DNA of 64,000 bases from Polyangium sp. 15x6 (GTDB lineage Bacteria; Myxococcota_A; Polyangia; Polyangiales; Polyangiaceae), in the NCBI RefSeq assembly GCF_029960785.1, contig NZ_JASBQE010000011.1, positions 62,001-126,000 on the forward strand, in the 5' to 3' direction. The position numbers and the translations under genes are program-made. The notes under the pieces were generated by a model. That model was not told the DNA's origin, did no database searches, and saw only the letters and a program-made list of their open reading frames with translations. This document shows, in pieces, positions 26,601 through 33,866 of the stretch (positions are counted from its first letter, which is position 1; the number at the start of each line of letters is the position of its first letter).

Positions 26601-26688
26601 CACCGTTATCGCCACAGGCCCAGAGCGCCGAGGTGCTCGAGAGCGCGAGGAGCAAGATTGCGGCGCGCCGCAGAACGCTACGTTTCAT
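23614..26688 (-). CDS. Secreted lipoprotein with PEP-synthase/PPDK-type phosphotransfer domains
   Basis: 1024 residues from the ATG at 26688. The signal RRAAILLLALSSTSALWAC gives lipidation at Cys 25; a Gly/Gln/Asp linker follows (about 28-58). About 250 residues of unrecognised sequence come next. Near residue 311, NAHTAILATSFGIPFVYLG matches the swivelling phospho-His domain of PEP-utilising enzymes, with His in the usual place. Near 411, HFGGKAANYGLL matches the GGKGANL motif, and near 511, RFRSSTNVEDSDAFTG matches the VRSSATAED motif of the ATP-grasp-like PPDK_N domain. The order His domain then PPDK_N is reversed relative to PpsA/PPDK, and no PEP/pyruvate barrel follows. Export of an ATP-dependent phosphotransfer enzyme is odd; it may have another substrate or be a binding protein. 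Confidence 0.75.
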   Translation of the reverse strand: MKRSVLRRAAILLLALSSTSALWACGDNGGQPNPGSGGGDQGGGDQGGGGQGGGDQGGGGQGGTGGFEWPVDTYPIPITPSDAWKNQISYPYEPFLSEPNYSSMDGGVRWIKFTVLMHDPTKVYYQDSFSYPFHAPFAVERLDPFFGMSIAEFNDVSLHAEGQKAILGAVLIPPDPVRFPEYGIQLVRQDAYDPEMARVVLDLVKKSVVAETGVQPFYFPTYEQNASAQENQGFFANAGFPVSSVDRWIGGSQCYSAGWALGKLRYVPADQIEAAYTNGTLKSEDILLTDAIPAELPYLAGIVSLSPSTPNAHTAILATSFGIPFVYLGSEAEREHAKALDGKEIILRAKNQYARCDAGLFDVDGALTAADRDALLAQKKPDPLAFSPKQTLGAIVANTNDLGPADIIHFGGKAANYGLLRDVIPDDSQEALAFSFDLWDGFLDQTMPGGKTLRQEIGERLASYQYPPNLAALKVDLAAIRARIEDDATFSDAQRQAVIAALASFDPARKIRFRSSTNVEDSDAFTGAGLYDSASGCLADDTDADATGPSHCDAGQSGERGVFRALQKVYASFYNDNAFIARLLYGVKESDVGMGVLVHYSYPDEDEIANGVATNVRRTDPIDDMKIVSQIGALSVTNPEGGALPEVVHGFRYQWGTSFDTVSGSSLVPLGGHVMEWKSDYEKLGALLGKVADRFAEVHPGKQTFALDYEYKKMKPSGALLIKQVRELPLPDDKASLTPFLVPEQRMLCTFQGEQSDVFALHRLKARASLRARTGFVDAASLAAETFYDGVTFAHLSANGVETLTGNPGTWPSATHSFMTDQTLDLFTSGSGADARTFEIMTNPVPTLLSPSDGPILALRDMEVHLAAEYATPVPYLDWDGSPAKRIRDEAVRLTECTDEGPLPVGSSMQTRTIEAGSVKIVTKFYWPAPPTGVVAGYTAPLLRWEETQIEGLTAAPIVLKGHYSQTYRPQHHNFAEDFLFEPALEEGLPPEVLTELAAKGVRQIYVLGTTIGTIDPAGQMKQL
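26505..26585. repeat. Minisatellite encoding a Gly-Gln-Asp linker
   Basis: Tandem 15-bp units related to CCGCCGCCCTGGTCC (plus strand) encode the GGGDQ/GGGGQ linker of the lipoprotein just behind its lipidation site. About five units with small variations are visible. Such a tract is prone to length change by slippage and would vary the spacer between membrane anchor and catalytic part. Confidence 0.7.
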
Positions 26689-27200
26689 GCCGGGCGGACG
26701 AGCAATGGCCGTGCCCCGGAGAATTTTCGACACGCGCGGGGCGCCGCGCATCGGGAGGCGCGGCACCGACGCCAGGCGTGGCACAGAGTGGATCAGCGCG
26801 GAATTCCTGCTCGGGGCGCCCTGGGCAGGCGAGGCGTCGGCTGGTACAAGGAGCCTGCCATGCTGGGTTATGGCACCTTCCCTGCCCCGGCCCGCCTGAC
26901 CGCGCACGTCGCAGGCGCGCGGCTGCACATGAAGGCCACCCGCCACGCCCTTCTCGTCGCGCAAGGAAGTTGCCTCGTCGTGTGTACGACCTTCGCCGCT
27001 CGGGGCAATACGTCGGGGATATCGGATGCCGCAAAAGCCGAGGTCTGTCGCCGTGGAAGCTGCGCCACGTGATTTTCATCGTCCTTCACGATCCTTAACA
27101 CGGGCGTCAAACCACGTTTACGCGAATATGCTGAAATATCCCATTCCGCGCGGATGGCCATGGTCGGCGGGCGACCAGCGGATCGCGGATGGGAGACCCG
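26689..27200. promoter_or_regulatory. 512-bp divergent region with an A/T-richer promoter zone
   Basis: This lies between the PPDK-like lipoprotein (minus) and the PAS-STAS gene (plus). The segment 27070-27150 (CCTTAACACGGGCG, TTTACGCGAATATG, GAAATATCCC) is clearly poorer in GC than its surroundings and is the likely promoter zone of the plus-strand gene. I could not fix a -35/-10 pair. A possible small gene at 26860-27072 is listed separately. Confidence 0.35.
26860..27072 (+). CDS. Possible small protein (70 aa), uncertain
   Basis: An ATG at 26860 is preceded by AAGGAG at ideal spacing (6 nt). It opens a 70-codon frame starting MLGYGTFPAPARLTAHVAG and ending RRGSCAT, with three Cys. There is no recognised domain, and codon use is only weakly like the neighbours. 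The good ribosome site is the main support. It may equally be chance within the intergenic region. Confidence 0.2.
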   Translation: MLGYGTFPAPARLTAHVAGARLHMKATRHALLVAQGSCLVVCTTFAARGNTSGISDAAKAEVCRRGSCAT

Positions 27201-28109
27201 GTGTCACAGCACGATCTGGAGCTGGAGTGCAAGGCGTTGCGGGCGCGTGTGGCGGAGCTCGAAGCGCGCCTCCAAAGGGCCGTCCCCGACGAGGCGCCGC
27301 CTTCCATGGGGCCCATTCACAGGCTCGAGATGGCGCAGGTGCTCCGCGTTCTGCTCGATCACCTCGATATCGTCGTGTGGGCCGTGGATGCAAAAGGCAT
27401 CTTCACGTTCCACGACGGCAAGGCGATCGATCGGGTCGGGCACCGGCGGGGCCAGTTCCTCGGTCAAAACGCTTTTGCCGTTCTCGAGGACAAGGGCGCC
27501 ACAGGGCTCCGAAAAGCCCTCTCCGGCGCTCCGGCCCACGAGATCACGGAGTCGTATGGGATCGTGTGGGAAAGTTGGCATACGCCGACATATGACGGCG
27601 AGGGGCGTGTGACGGGGGTCGTCACGCTTTCGCTGGACGTCACGGAGTCCATGCGGACGAAGGCCGAGCTCACCGCCAAGCTCGCGCTCATCGAACGCCA
27701 GCAGGACGTCATCCGGAACCTCGAGACCCCGATCATCCAGGTATGGGATCGCGTGCTGACGGTGCCGATGGTCGGCGTCGTCGACAGCCGCCGCGCCGCG
27801 CGCGTGACGGAGGATCTTCTCGCCGCGGTATCGGATACACAAGCCCGCTTCGCCATTCTCGACCTCACCGGCGTCGACGTGGTGGATACCGCGACCGCGG
27901 GCCACATTTTGAAGATCCTCGGCGCGGTTCGCTTGCTCGGCGCCGAGGGGATCATCACCGGGATCCGGCCCGTCGTCGCGCAGACGATCCTTTCGCTCGG
28001 GCTCGATCTGTCACGCGTGCGCACGCTCGCGACGCTCCGCGACGGGCTCGCCCTGGCCGTTCGAGGCCTCGGCGAGCACGATCGCTTTGGTTTCACGCGT
28101 TCAACCTGA
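27201..28109 (+). CDS. RsbR-like PAS-STAS stress-signalling protein
   Basis: 302 residues from a GTG at 27201 (MSQHDLELECKAL), chosen because GGGAGA lies 5-6 nt upstream; an ATG four codons earlier lacks a good site. An N-terminal coiled coil (about 4-25) leads into a PAS domain (about 50-145: VVWAVDAKGIFTFHDG, and GVVTLSLDVTESMRTK at its end). A C-terminal STAS domain follows, with AILDLTGVDVVDTATAGHIL and GIRPVVAQTILSLGLDLSRV, very close to RsbR/RsbRA-type stressosome scaffold proteins and including Thr residues of the type phosphorylated by RsbT. No RsbS/RsbT/RsbU gene is adjacent. Its 3' end overlaps the RND gene stop by 9 bp, tail to tail. Confidence 0.85.
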   Translation: MSQHDLELECKALRARVAELEARLQRAVPDEAPPSMGPIHRLEMAQVLRVLLDHLDIVVWAVDAKGIFTFHDGKAIDRVGHRRGQFLGQNAFAVLEDKGATGLRKALSGAPAHEITESYGIVWESWHTPTYDGEGRVTGVVTLSLDVTESMRTKAELTAKLALIERQQDVIRNLETPIIQVWDRVLTVPMVGVVDSRRAARVTEDLLAAVSDTQARFAILDLTGVDVVDTATAGHILKILGAVRLLGAEGIITGIRPVVAQTILSLGLDLSRVRTLATLRDGLALAVRGLGEHDRFGFTRST

Positions 28110-31100
28110 TGTTTGTCTCGCCTCGGCCGGCGCGGCTTTCGGGCGCAGCTTCTCCTTGATGTCGTCGGCGACACGATAGAACGCCGGCACCACGAGCAAG
28201 CTGAGCAGCGTCGACACCGTGAGCCCGCCGAGCACCACCACCGCCATCGGGCTCCGCGTCTCCGTTCCCGGCCCGATGCCTAGCACGGCCGGCACGGCGG
28301 CCATCATCGTCGCAATCGTGGTCATCAGGATCGGCCGCAGCCGGAGCGGCCCCGCCTTGCGCATCGCCTCGTGCGCGGACAACCCCTCGTGCTCGCGCAA
28401 TTGATTCGCGTATTCCACGAGCAGGATCGAGTTTTTCTTGACGATCCCCATCAGCAGGAGCACGCCGATCATGCTGAAGATGTTCAGCGTCTTCCCCGTG
28501 ACGAGCAGACCGAGCGCCGCGCCGGAGAGCGCCAAGGGCAGGATCGTGAGCACCGTGACCGGGTGCAGGAAGGAATTGAACTGGCTCGCGAGCACCATGT
28601 ACGCGACGAGGATCCCGATCACGAGCGCGAAGACGAGGCCGCCCGTGGTCTCGTCGAACTGCGACGCCTGTCCGCCGGCCACGGTCCGGTAGCCGAGTGG
28701 CAGCGATTTCGAGAGATCCTTGACCATGTTCATGGCCTCGATCTGCGAATGCCCCGGCGCCACGTTGCCCGAGATCCGGATCGCCCGCTCCCGATCGACG
28801 CGGTTGATCGATTGCAGCACCGCCGTCTCGTTCTGCGAGACGACGAGCGACAGCGGGATCGTGGTCCCATTCTGCGCCCGCACCCGGATCTCGCCGAGAT
28901 CCTCGGGGCGCGAGCGTTGCGTGGCGAGGAGGCGCACGCGGATGTCGACGCGGCGGCCCCCGGTGGAGAACTTGCCGACGATGTTGCCGCCGACGAGCGC
29001 GCTCACCGTGTTCGCCAGGTCGCTCACCGGGACGCCGAGATCCGTGGCGCGGCGGCGATCCGGCACGATCTGCACCTCGGGCGCGCCGATCTGGTAGTCG
29101 GTCGTCAGGTCCGTCACGACGCCGCTCTTTTCGAGGTCGTTCTTCAGCTGCATCGCGGCCGTGACGAGCGTGTCCCAGTCCGCGCCGCGCACCGTGAAGT
29201 CCACCGGATACCCTCGCTGCGCGCCGAAGCTCTGCTGCGAGGGATCCTGCACGGACGCGCGGATGCCGGCGATCCCGCGCAGATCGCGCCGGATTTCGGC
29301 CGCGACCTCCTGCGCGGAGAGCTTGCGCTGGTTCGGCGGGACGAGGGTCAAGCTCATCACGCCGCGCGAAGCGGAGAGCGTCGTGAGGATGCGCGTGACC
29401 TCGGGCCGGGCCGCGAGCTTTTGCTCGGCTGTTTGCAAGAGCGGCGCCGCGGCCTGGACGCTGGTCCCGGTCTCCGTCTGGATGCGGACGTCGAGGCGGC
29501 TCTGATCCTGCGCGGGGACGAACTCGGTGCCGAGCCGCGGGACGACGAACGCCGTGACGCCGAAGAGGACCACCGCGCTGAGCAGCACCTTCCAGGGGTT
29601 CCGGAGCGCCATGCCGAGGACGCGGCCATAGCCACGTTCCAGCGCGGAGAAGCCGCGATCCATGGCCTTGCCGACGGCGCTCCGCCCCTCGCGCGAGGTG
29701 TCGAGGATCTGCGCGCAGCGGGCGGGCGCGAGCGTGATCGCCTCGAAGTACGAGAGCATCACGGCGACCGAGAGCGTCACGCCGAACTGGAAGAAGAAGC
29801 GGCCGATGACGCCGTCCATGAACACGACCGGGAGGAAGATCGCGATGACGGCGACCGTGGCCGCGAGCGCGGCAAACGTGATCTCCTTCGTGCCGTCGGC
29901 GGCGGCCGTGGCGCGCGCCTTCCCCATCTCGGCGTGCCGGTAGATGTTCTCCATGACCATCACCGCGTCGTCGACGACGAGGCCGACGGCGAGCGAGAGG
30001 CCGAGCAGGGTGAACGTGTTCAGCGTGAAGCCGAGGAAGTAGACGACCGCCACGGTGCCGAGCAGCGACATCGGGATCGCGAGGATCACGTTGACGGTGC
30101 TGGAGAGCGAGCCGAGGAAGAGCCAGCAGACGAGCGCCGTGAGGACGAGCGCGAGGCCGAGCTCGATCTCGATCTCGTGCACGGACTCCTCGATGAACGT
30201 CGTGGTGTCGAAGAGGACCTCGACCTTCATGCCCTCGGGCAGGCTGCGCTGGATCTCCGCGACTTTTTCGCGCACCGCGCTCGCCACGGCGACGGCGTTC
30301 GTGCCGCGTTGCTTGAGCACGCCGAGCGCCTGCAAAGGGATGCCGTCGAGCCGCGCGACGGAGTTCACGTCCTCGAAGCCGTCCTCCACGACGGCGACGT
30401 CCTCGAGGTAAACGGGCGTGTTGTTCACGTGCCGCACCACGAGCTTGCGCAGCGCCTCGACGTCGAGCGCCTCGCCGAGGAGGCGGACGTTGAGCTGCCG
30501 GCCGCCCGCTTCGAGCTGGCCGCCGGGGACCTCGACGTGCTCGCGGCGAATGCCGTCGATGACGTCGCTCGCGACGACGCCCTTCTCCGCGAGCCGGCTC
30601 GTGTCGAGCCAGATGCGGATGTTGCGATCGAGGTAGCCGTTCAGCGTGATCTGACCGACGCCCGGCACGGTCTGGAGTTTCTCCTGGACCTGGTAACGCG
30701 CGACGTCGGCGAGGAGCTGGCGCGAGAACGGGCCGGAGACGCCGACGGTGACGATCGGTGTGTCGTCGGGGTTCGACTTGGAGACGGTGGCCGCAGGCAC
30801 GTCGCGCGGGAGCTGCCGCTGGGCCTGCGCGACCTTGGCCTGCACGTCCTGGAGCGCGAGGTCGACGTTGCGCGAGATGTCGAAGCTCGCCGTGATCCGC
30901 GCCGAGCCCTGGCGCGACTGGGACGAGATCTCCTTGACGCCCTCGACCTGCGCGAGGGCCTGTTCGAGCGGCTCGATGATCTCGCGCTCGACGGCCGAGG
31001 GCGAGGCGCCAGGCCAGGAGAGGTTGACGCTGATGTTGGGGTAGTCGACGTCCGGGAACTGGCTGATGCCGATGCGCGTGGCCGCGACGATCCCGAAGAG

Positions 31101-31166
31101 GATCGTGCACGCCATGAGCATCCAGGCGAAGACGGGGTTCTTGATGGAGACGTCGGTGAGGTTCAC
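28101..31166 (-). CDS. RND efflux transporter permease (AcrB/MdtB type)
   Basis: 1021 residues, normal length for a hydrophobe/amphiphile efflux RND pump. It begins with MNLTDVSIKNPVFAWML (TM1) and has the periplasmic porter motifs YPNISVNLSWPGASPSAVE and ISSQSRQGSARITASF. The TM4 proton-relay pair is present in GLSLAVGLVVDDAVMVMENI, and the second half repeats the fold. The GTG start overlaps the stop of the adaptor gene (GTGA), so translation is coupled. Inner-membrane trimer driven by the proton gradient. It is the third gene of an outer-membrane factor, adaptor, permease operon; substrate is unknown. Confidence 0.95.
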   Translation of the reverse strand: MNLTDVSIKNPVFAWMLMACTILFGIVAATRIGISQFPDVDYPNISVNLSWPGASPSAVEREIIEPLEQALAQVEGVKEISSQSRQGSARITASFDISRNVDLALQDVQAKVAQAQRQLPRDVPAATVSKSNPDDTPIVTVGVSGPFSRQLLADVARYQVQEKLQTVPGVGQITLNGYLDRNIRIWLDTSRLAEKGVVASDVIDGIRREHVEVPGGQLEAGGRQLNVRLLGEALDVEALRKLVVRHVNNTPVYLEDVAVVEDGFEDVNSVARLDGIPLQALGVLKQRGTNAVAVASAVREKVAEIQRSLPEGMKVEVLFDTTTFIEESVHEIEIELGLALVLTALVCWLFLGSLSSTVNVILAIPMSLLGTVAVVYFLGFTLNTFTLLGLSLAVGLVVDDAVMVMENIYRHAEMGKARATAAADGTKEITFAALAATVAVIAIFLPVVFMDGVIGRFFFQFGVTLSVAVMLSYFEAITLAPARCAQILDTSREGRSAVGKAMDRGFSALERGYGRVLGMALRNPWKVLLSAVVLFGVTAFVVPRLGTEFVPAQDQSRLDVRIQTETGTSVQAAAPLLQTAEQKLAARPEVTRILTTLSASRGVMSLTLVPPNQRKLSAQEVAAEIRRDLRGIAGIRASVQDPSQQSFGAQRGYPVDFTVRGADWDTLVTAAMQLKNDLEKSGVVTDLTTDYQIGAPEVQIVPDRRRATDLGVPVSDLANTVSALVGGNIVGKFSTGGRRVDIRVRLLATQRSRPEDLGEIRVRAQNGTTIPLSLVVSQNETAVLQSINRVDRERAIRISGNVAPGHSQIEAMNMVKDLSKSLPLGYRTVAGGQASQFDETTGGLVFALVIGILVAYMVLASQFNSFLHPVTVLTILPLALSGAALGLLVTGKTLNIFSMIGVLLLMGIVKKNSILLVEYANQLREHEGLSAHEAMRKAGPLRLRPILMTTIATMMAAVPAVLGIGPGTETRSPMAVVVLGGLTVSTLLSLLVVPAFYRVADDIKEKLRPKAAPAEARQTSG

Positions 31167-32425
31167 GGCCGCACCCCCGCGCTGGCCGATCCGGTCGGCG
31201 TCGGGGGCGGGCTCGGTGCAGGCTCGCCCGATGCAGGATCGGCCGGAGGCGGCGCGCTCGAAGCCGTCGGCTTGGCGCTCGGGGCGGTGGCCGTGAGGAG
31301 CGCTTCTGGTGTGATGGTCGTGGCTTTGACCTTGGCGCCGTCGTTCAGCGCCTCGGCGCCCCGCACGACGAGGACGTCGCCCGCCGCGAGGCCGGAGCGG
31401 ACCTCGACCCAGCCGTCCTGCGTGCTCATCCCGAGCGAGAGCACGCGCTCCTTGGCGACGCCGTTCTCCACGACGTACGCGACGTAGCCGTGATCGGTGG
31501 CGCGCGCGGCGAGACGCGGGATCGTGACGGCCTCGCGCTGACCGCCGATGTCGACGGTGACGTCGCAGAACGAGCCGGGGCGCAGCCAGTACTTGTGGCC
31601 GTCGTCGTCGACCTCGCCCGTGACCGGGACCATGTGCGTCGTCGGATCGGCGGCCGCCGCGATGAGCGTGATCTTCGCGGAGAACTTCCGCAGCGTCTCG
31701 CGCATCGTGAACGTCGCGGTCGTGCCGACCTTCAGGCGCGGCGCTTCGAGCGGCTCGACCTGGAAGCGCAGGAGGAGCGGTTCGCTCTGGAGGAGCGTGG
31801 CCATGACGTAGCCCGCCTGTACGTACTGGCCCGTCTCGACGGTGCGCGTCTGGATGGCACCGGCCATGGGCGCGCGCACGGACGAGTCGCGGAGGTTGAG
31901 CTGCGCCGTGCGGAGCGCCTGGAAGGCGATGTCGCGATCGGCCTTGGCGGTGAGGACCTTGCTCTTGTAACTGTCGAGCTCCTCGCCCGGGATGAGGCCG
32001 GGGTTCATGCCGCTCGCGCCTTCGCGACGCGCCACCATGGCCTCCATGTCGCGGACCGCGGCCTCGGTCTTCGCGAGCGCCGCCTTGGCGCCGTTCACCG
32101 CGAGCAGGTAGCGCTCCGAGTCGATGACGACGAGGACGTCGCCTTTCTTGACCTCCTGGCCCTCGGTGAAGGCCACGCGATCGACGACGCCGGCCACGCG
32201 CGCCGTGACCTGGACCCGCTCGAACGCCTCGATCGTGCCCGGCGCGTTCACCGTGTAGGTGACCTTCTTGGCCTCGACGGGCATGACGTCGACGGCGAAC
32301 GCGAGGCCCCCGCCGCCCTCGCGGCCCGGCTTGCTTCCGCCGGCGGCGCCGCCTTCGGTCGGCTTGCCTTTGCAGGACACGGCGAGGGGCAAGCAAAGGA
32401 GGAAGAGCACACGCGCGAGCTTCAT
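31163..32425 (-). CDS. RND efflux periplasmic adaptor lipoprotein (membrane fusion protein)
   Basis: 420 residues with signal MKLARVLFLLCLPLAVSC, lipidation at Cys 18. It has the usual layout: an N-terminal beta strand and lipoyl half (VQVTARVAGVVDRVAFTEGQ), an alpha hairpin (about 95-165), the second lipoyl half (DSSVRAPMAGAIQTRTVETG), a beta-barrel domain and a membrane-proximal domain. The last 45 residues are a Pro/Ala/Ser-rich tail not needed in the family. It bridges the permease and the outer-membrane factor. The ATG overlaps the stop of the upstream outer-membrane factor gene (ATGA), and its own stop overlaps the permease start. Confidence 0.95.
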   Translation of the reverse strand: MKLARVLFLLCLPLAVSCKGKPTEGGAAGGSKPGREGGGGLAFAVDVMPVEAKKVTYTVNAPGTIEAFERVQVTARVAGVVDRVAFTEGQEVKKGDVLVVIDSERYLLAVNGAKAALAKTEAAVRDMEAMVARREGASGMNPGLIPGEELDSYKSKVLTAKADRDIAFQALRTAQLNLRDSSVRAPMAGAIQTRTVETGQYVQAGYVMATLLQSEPLLLRFQVEPLEAPRLKVGTTATFTMRETLRKFSAKITLIAAAADPTTHMVPVTGEVDDDGHKYWLRPGSFCDVTVDIGGQREAVTIPRLAARATDHGYVAYVVENGVAKERVLSLGMSTQDGWVEVRSGLAAGDVLVVRGAEALNDGAKVKATTITPEALLTATAPSAKPTASSAPPPADPASGEPAPSPPPTPTGSASAGVRP

Positions 32426-33738
32426 TGCGCACCTCCGTTCGTCGCGGCGGAACGTTCGGTGTCGTCGTCGGTGGGTCCTTGGCCGAGCGCGAAGCGCAGC
32501 TCCAGGTAGGCCTGCTCCATCGCGAGCTTCGCCGTGGCGAGGGCGACCTCGGCCTCGAAGCGGCGGGCGTTCGCGTCGACGAGCTCGATCGCCCGCGCGA
32601 GCCCCTGCTGGTAGAGGATCTCGGTCTCGGTCGTGTTCTTCCGCGCGGCCGCGACGGCCTCCTCGGCGATGCGGTAGCTATCGCGCGCGGCCTTGAGCGT
32701 GGCCCGCGCGATGCCGATGTCGGTCGCCACGGAGCGGCGGATCTGCCGCTCGTCGAGGGCCTGGCTCTCGGCCTGCGCGACGCGCGTCTTGCGATCGCCG
32801 TAGCGCGCGCCCGCGTCGAAGATGGGCCACGTGAGGTTCAGTTGCAGCGTCTCGTCGTGGGTCGTGTCGGGCGGCGCGGGCGCGGGGTTGAAGCGCACCT
32901 GCGCCGAGAGCGTGAGCGTGGGCGCGAGGCGATACAGAGGCTCCTGGGCCGACGCGCGGAGGGCCGCGGTGCGCTCCTCGGCGGCGCGGAGATCCGGCCT
33001 TCGCGCCTCGGCCTGCCGGACCTCGTCCTCGCCACGCACGCCTCCGCTCTCCGCGGCGCGCGTCGTGCGATCCGGCGCCGAGAGCGGCCCCGTGACGGGG
33101 CTGCCCACGAGGAAGCCGAGCTCGAGATAAGCGGTGGCGACGTTGCCCTCGGCCTGCGCGACCTCCCTGGCAGCTGCGGCGGTCTCGAGCAGCGCGCGTG
33201 TCACGTCGTTCGTGCTCGCGAGGCCCGCCTGCGCGCGCGCGTCGGCGTTCTGCTGGTTGGCGCGGGCCCGCTCGAGCCTGCGCGTCGCGGCTTCGAGCAC
33301 GCGCTCGCGCGTGAGCACCACGAGGAACGCGCGCGCCGTGTCGAAGGCGAGGCTGCGCCGATCCTCGACCGCGCCCCAGCGCTCGGCCGCGAGCTGGCGC
33401 CGCGCCTGCGTGTACTGCGGGATCGCGGAGGGGTTCAGGATGGGCTGCGTCAACGTGACCGTGCCCGTGCCGAAGAGCTGGCGGCCGATCCGATCCTCGG
33501 TCCCGCGCAGCGTCGCGTTCGCGCCCGCGACCAGGCTCGGCAGGAACGAAGAGCGCGCGCGGTCGAGCTGGCCTTCGGCGGCCTTCACGCGGAGCGGCGC
33601 CTTGCCGGCGCGCTCGTGGTTCGAAAGCGCCTGTTTGACGGCCTGTTCGAGCGTGAGTGATCCGGCGCGCGCGCCGCGTGGGAAGAGCAAGAGAAGCGAG
33701 ACGAGTAGCGTGGGCAAGAACGACCTTCGGACCGTCAT
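32422..33738 (-). CDS. TolC-family outer-membrane efflux protein
   Basis: 438 residues with a signal peptide (FLPTLLVSLLLLFPRGARAG). The two-fold repeated helical pattern of TolC/OEP proteins is visible, with conserved LTLEQAVKQALSNH at the start, QPILNPSAIPQYTQARRQL, and the second half LQLNLTWPIFDAGARYGDRK. A trimeric channel across the outer membrane that docks on the adaptor. First gene of the efflux operon, 128 bp from the divergent histidine kinase gene. Confidence 0.93.
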   Translation of the reverse strand: MTVRRSFLPTLLVSLLLLFPRGARAGSLTLEQAVKQALSNHERAGKAPLRVKAAEGQLDRARSSFLPSLVAGANATLRGTEDRIGRQLFGTGTVTLTQPILNPSAIPQYTQARRQLAAERWGAVEDRRSLAFDTARAFLVVLTRERVLEAATRRLERARANQQNADARAQAGLASTNDVTRALLETAAAAREVAQAEGNVATAYLELGFLVGSPVTGPLSAPDRTTRAAESGGVRGEDEVRQAEARRPDLRAAEERTAALRASAQEPLYRLAPTLTLSAQVRFNPAPAPPDTTHDETLQLNLTWPIFDAGARYGDRKTRVAQAESQALDERQIRRSVATDIGIARATLKAARDSYRIAEEAVAAARKNTTETEILYQQGLARAIELVDANARRFEAEVALATAKLAMEQAYLELRFALGQGPTDDDTERSAATNGGAQ

Positions 33739-33777
33739 CAGGCGTTTCCTCGCCCTCCCCCTCTACCGCCTCTCCGA

Positions 33778-33794
33778 GGGCCGAGGCTCGGCCC
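33778..33794. promoter_or_regulatory. Perfect dyad in the efflux / two-component divergent promoter region
   Basis: GGGCCGAG-G-CTCGGCCC is a 17-bp perfect inverted repeat between the start of the efflux operon (33738, minus) and the histidine kinase (33867, plus). It is well placed to bind a regulator of either or both transcripts, the divergent response regulator being an obvious candidate. Assignment is by position only. Confidence 0.35.
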
Positions 33795-33866
33795 GATCGA
33801 GCCCTGCCCCTGCTTCGTCACGGGCGATGACACCTGTCAGGATTCGGGACATCATTCGCGGGCTGG

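Noticed and set aside
26871-26887. TGGCACC-N5-CTGCC as a sigma54 promoter for the RsbR-like gene
   Set aside because: The second box is poor and lies more than 300 bp from the gene; GG-N10-GC matches are frequent by chance in this GC-rich DNA.
28371-31487. 1038-codon plus-strand frame opposite the RND permease
   Set aside because: The minus strand encodes an intact RND pump with proton-relay residues; this frame is its complement and lacks any domain.
28101-32432. A single 1443-codon minus frame suggesting an adaptor-permease fusion
   Set aside because: The upstream 420 codons of this frame are Arg-rich shadow; the real adaptor is in another frame and ends with a GTGA overlap at the true permease start (31166).
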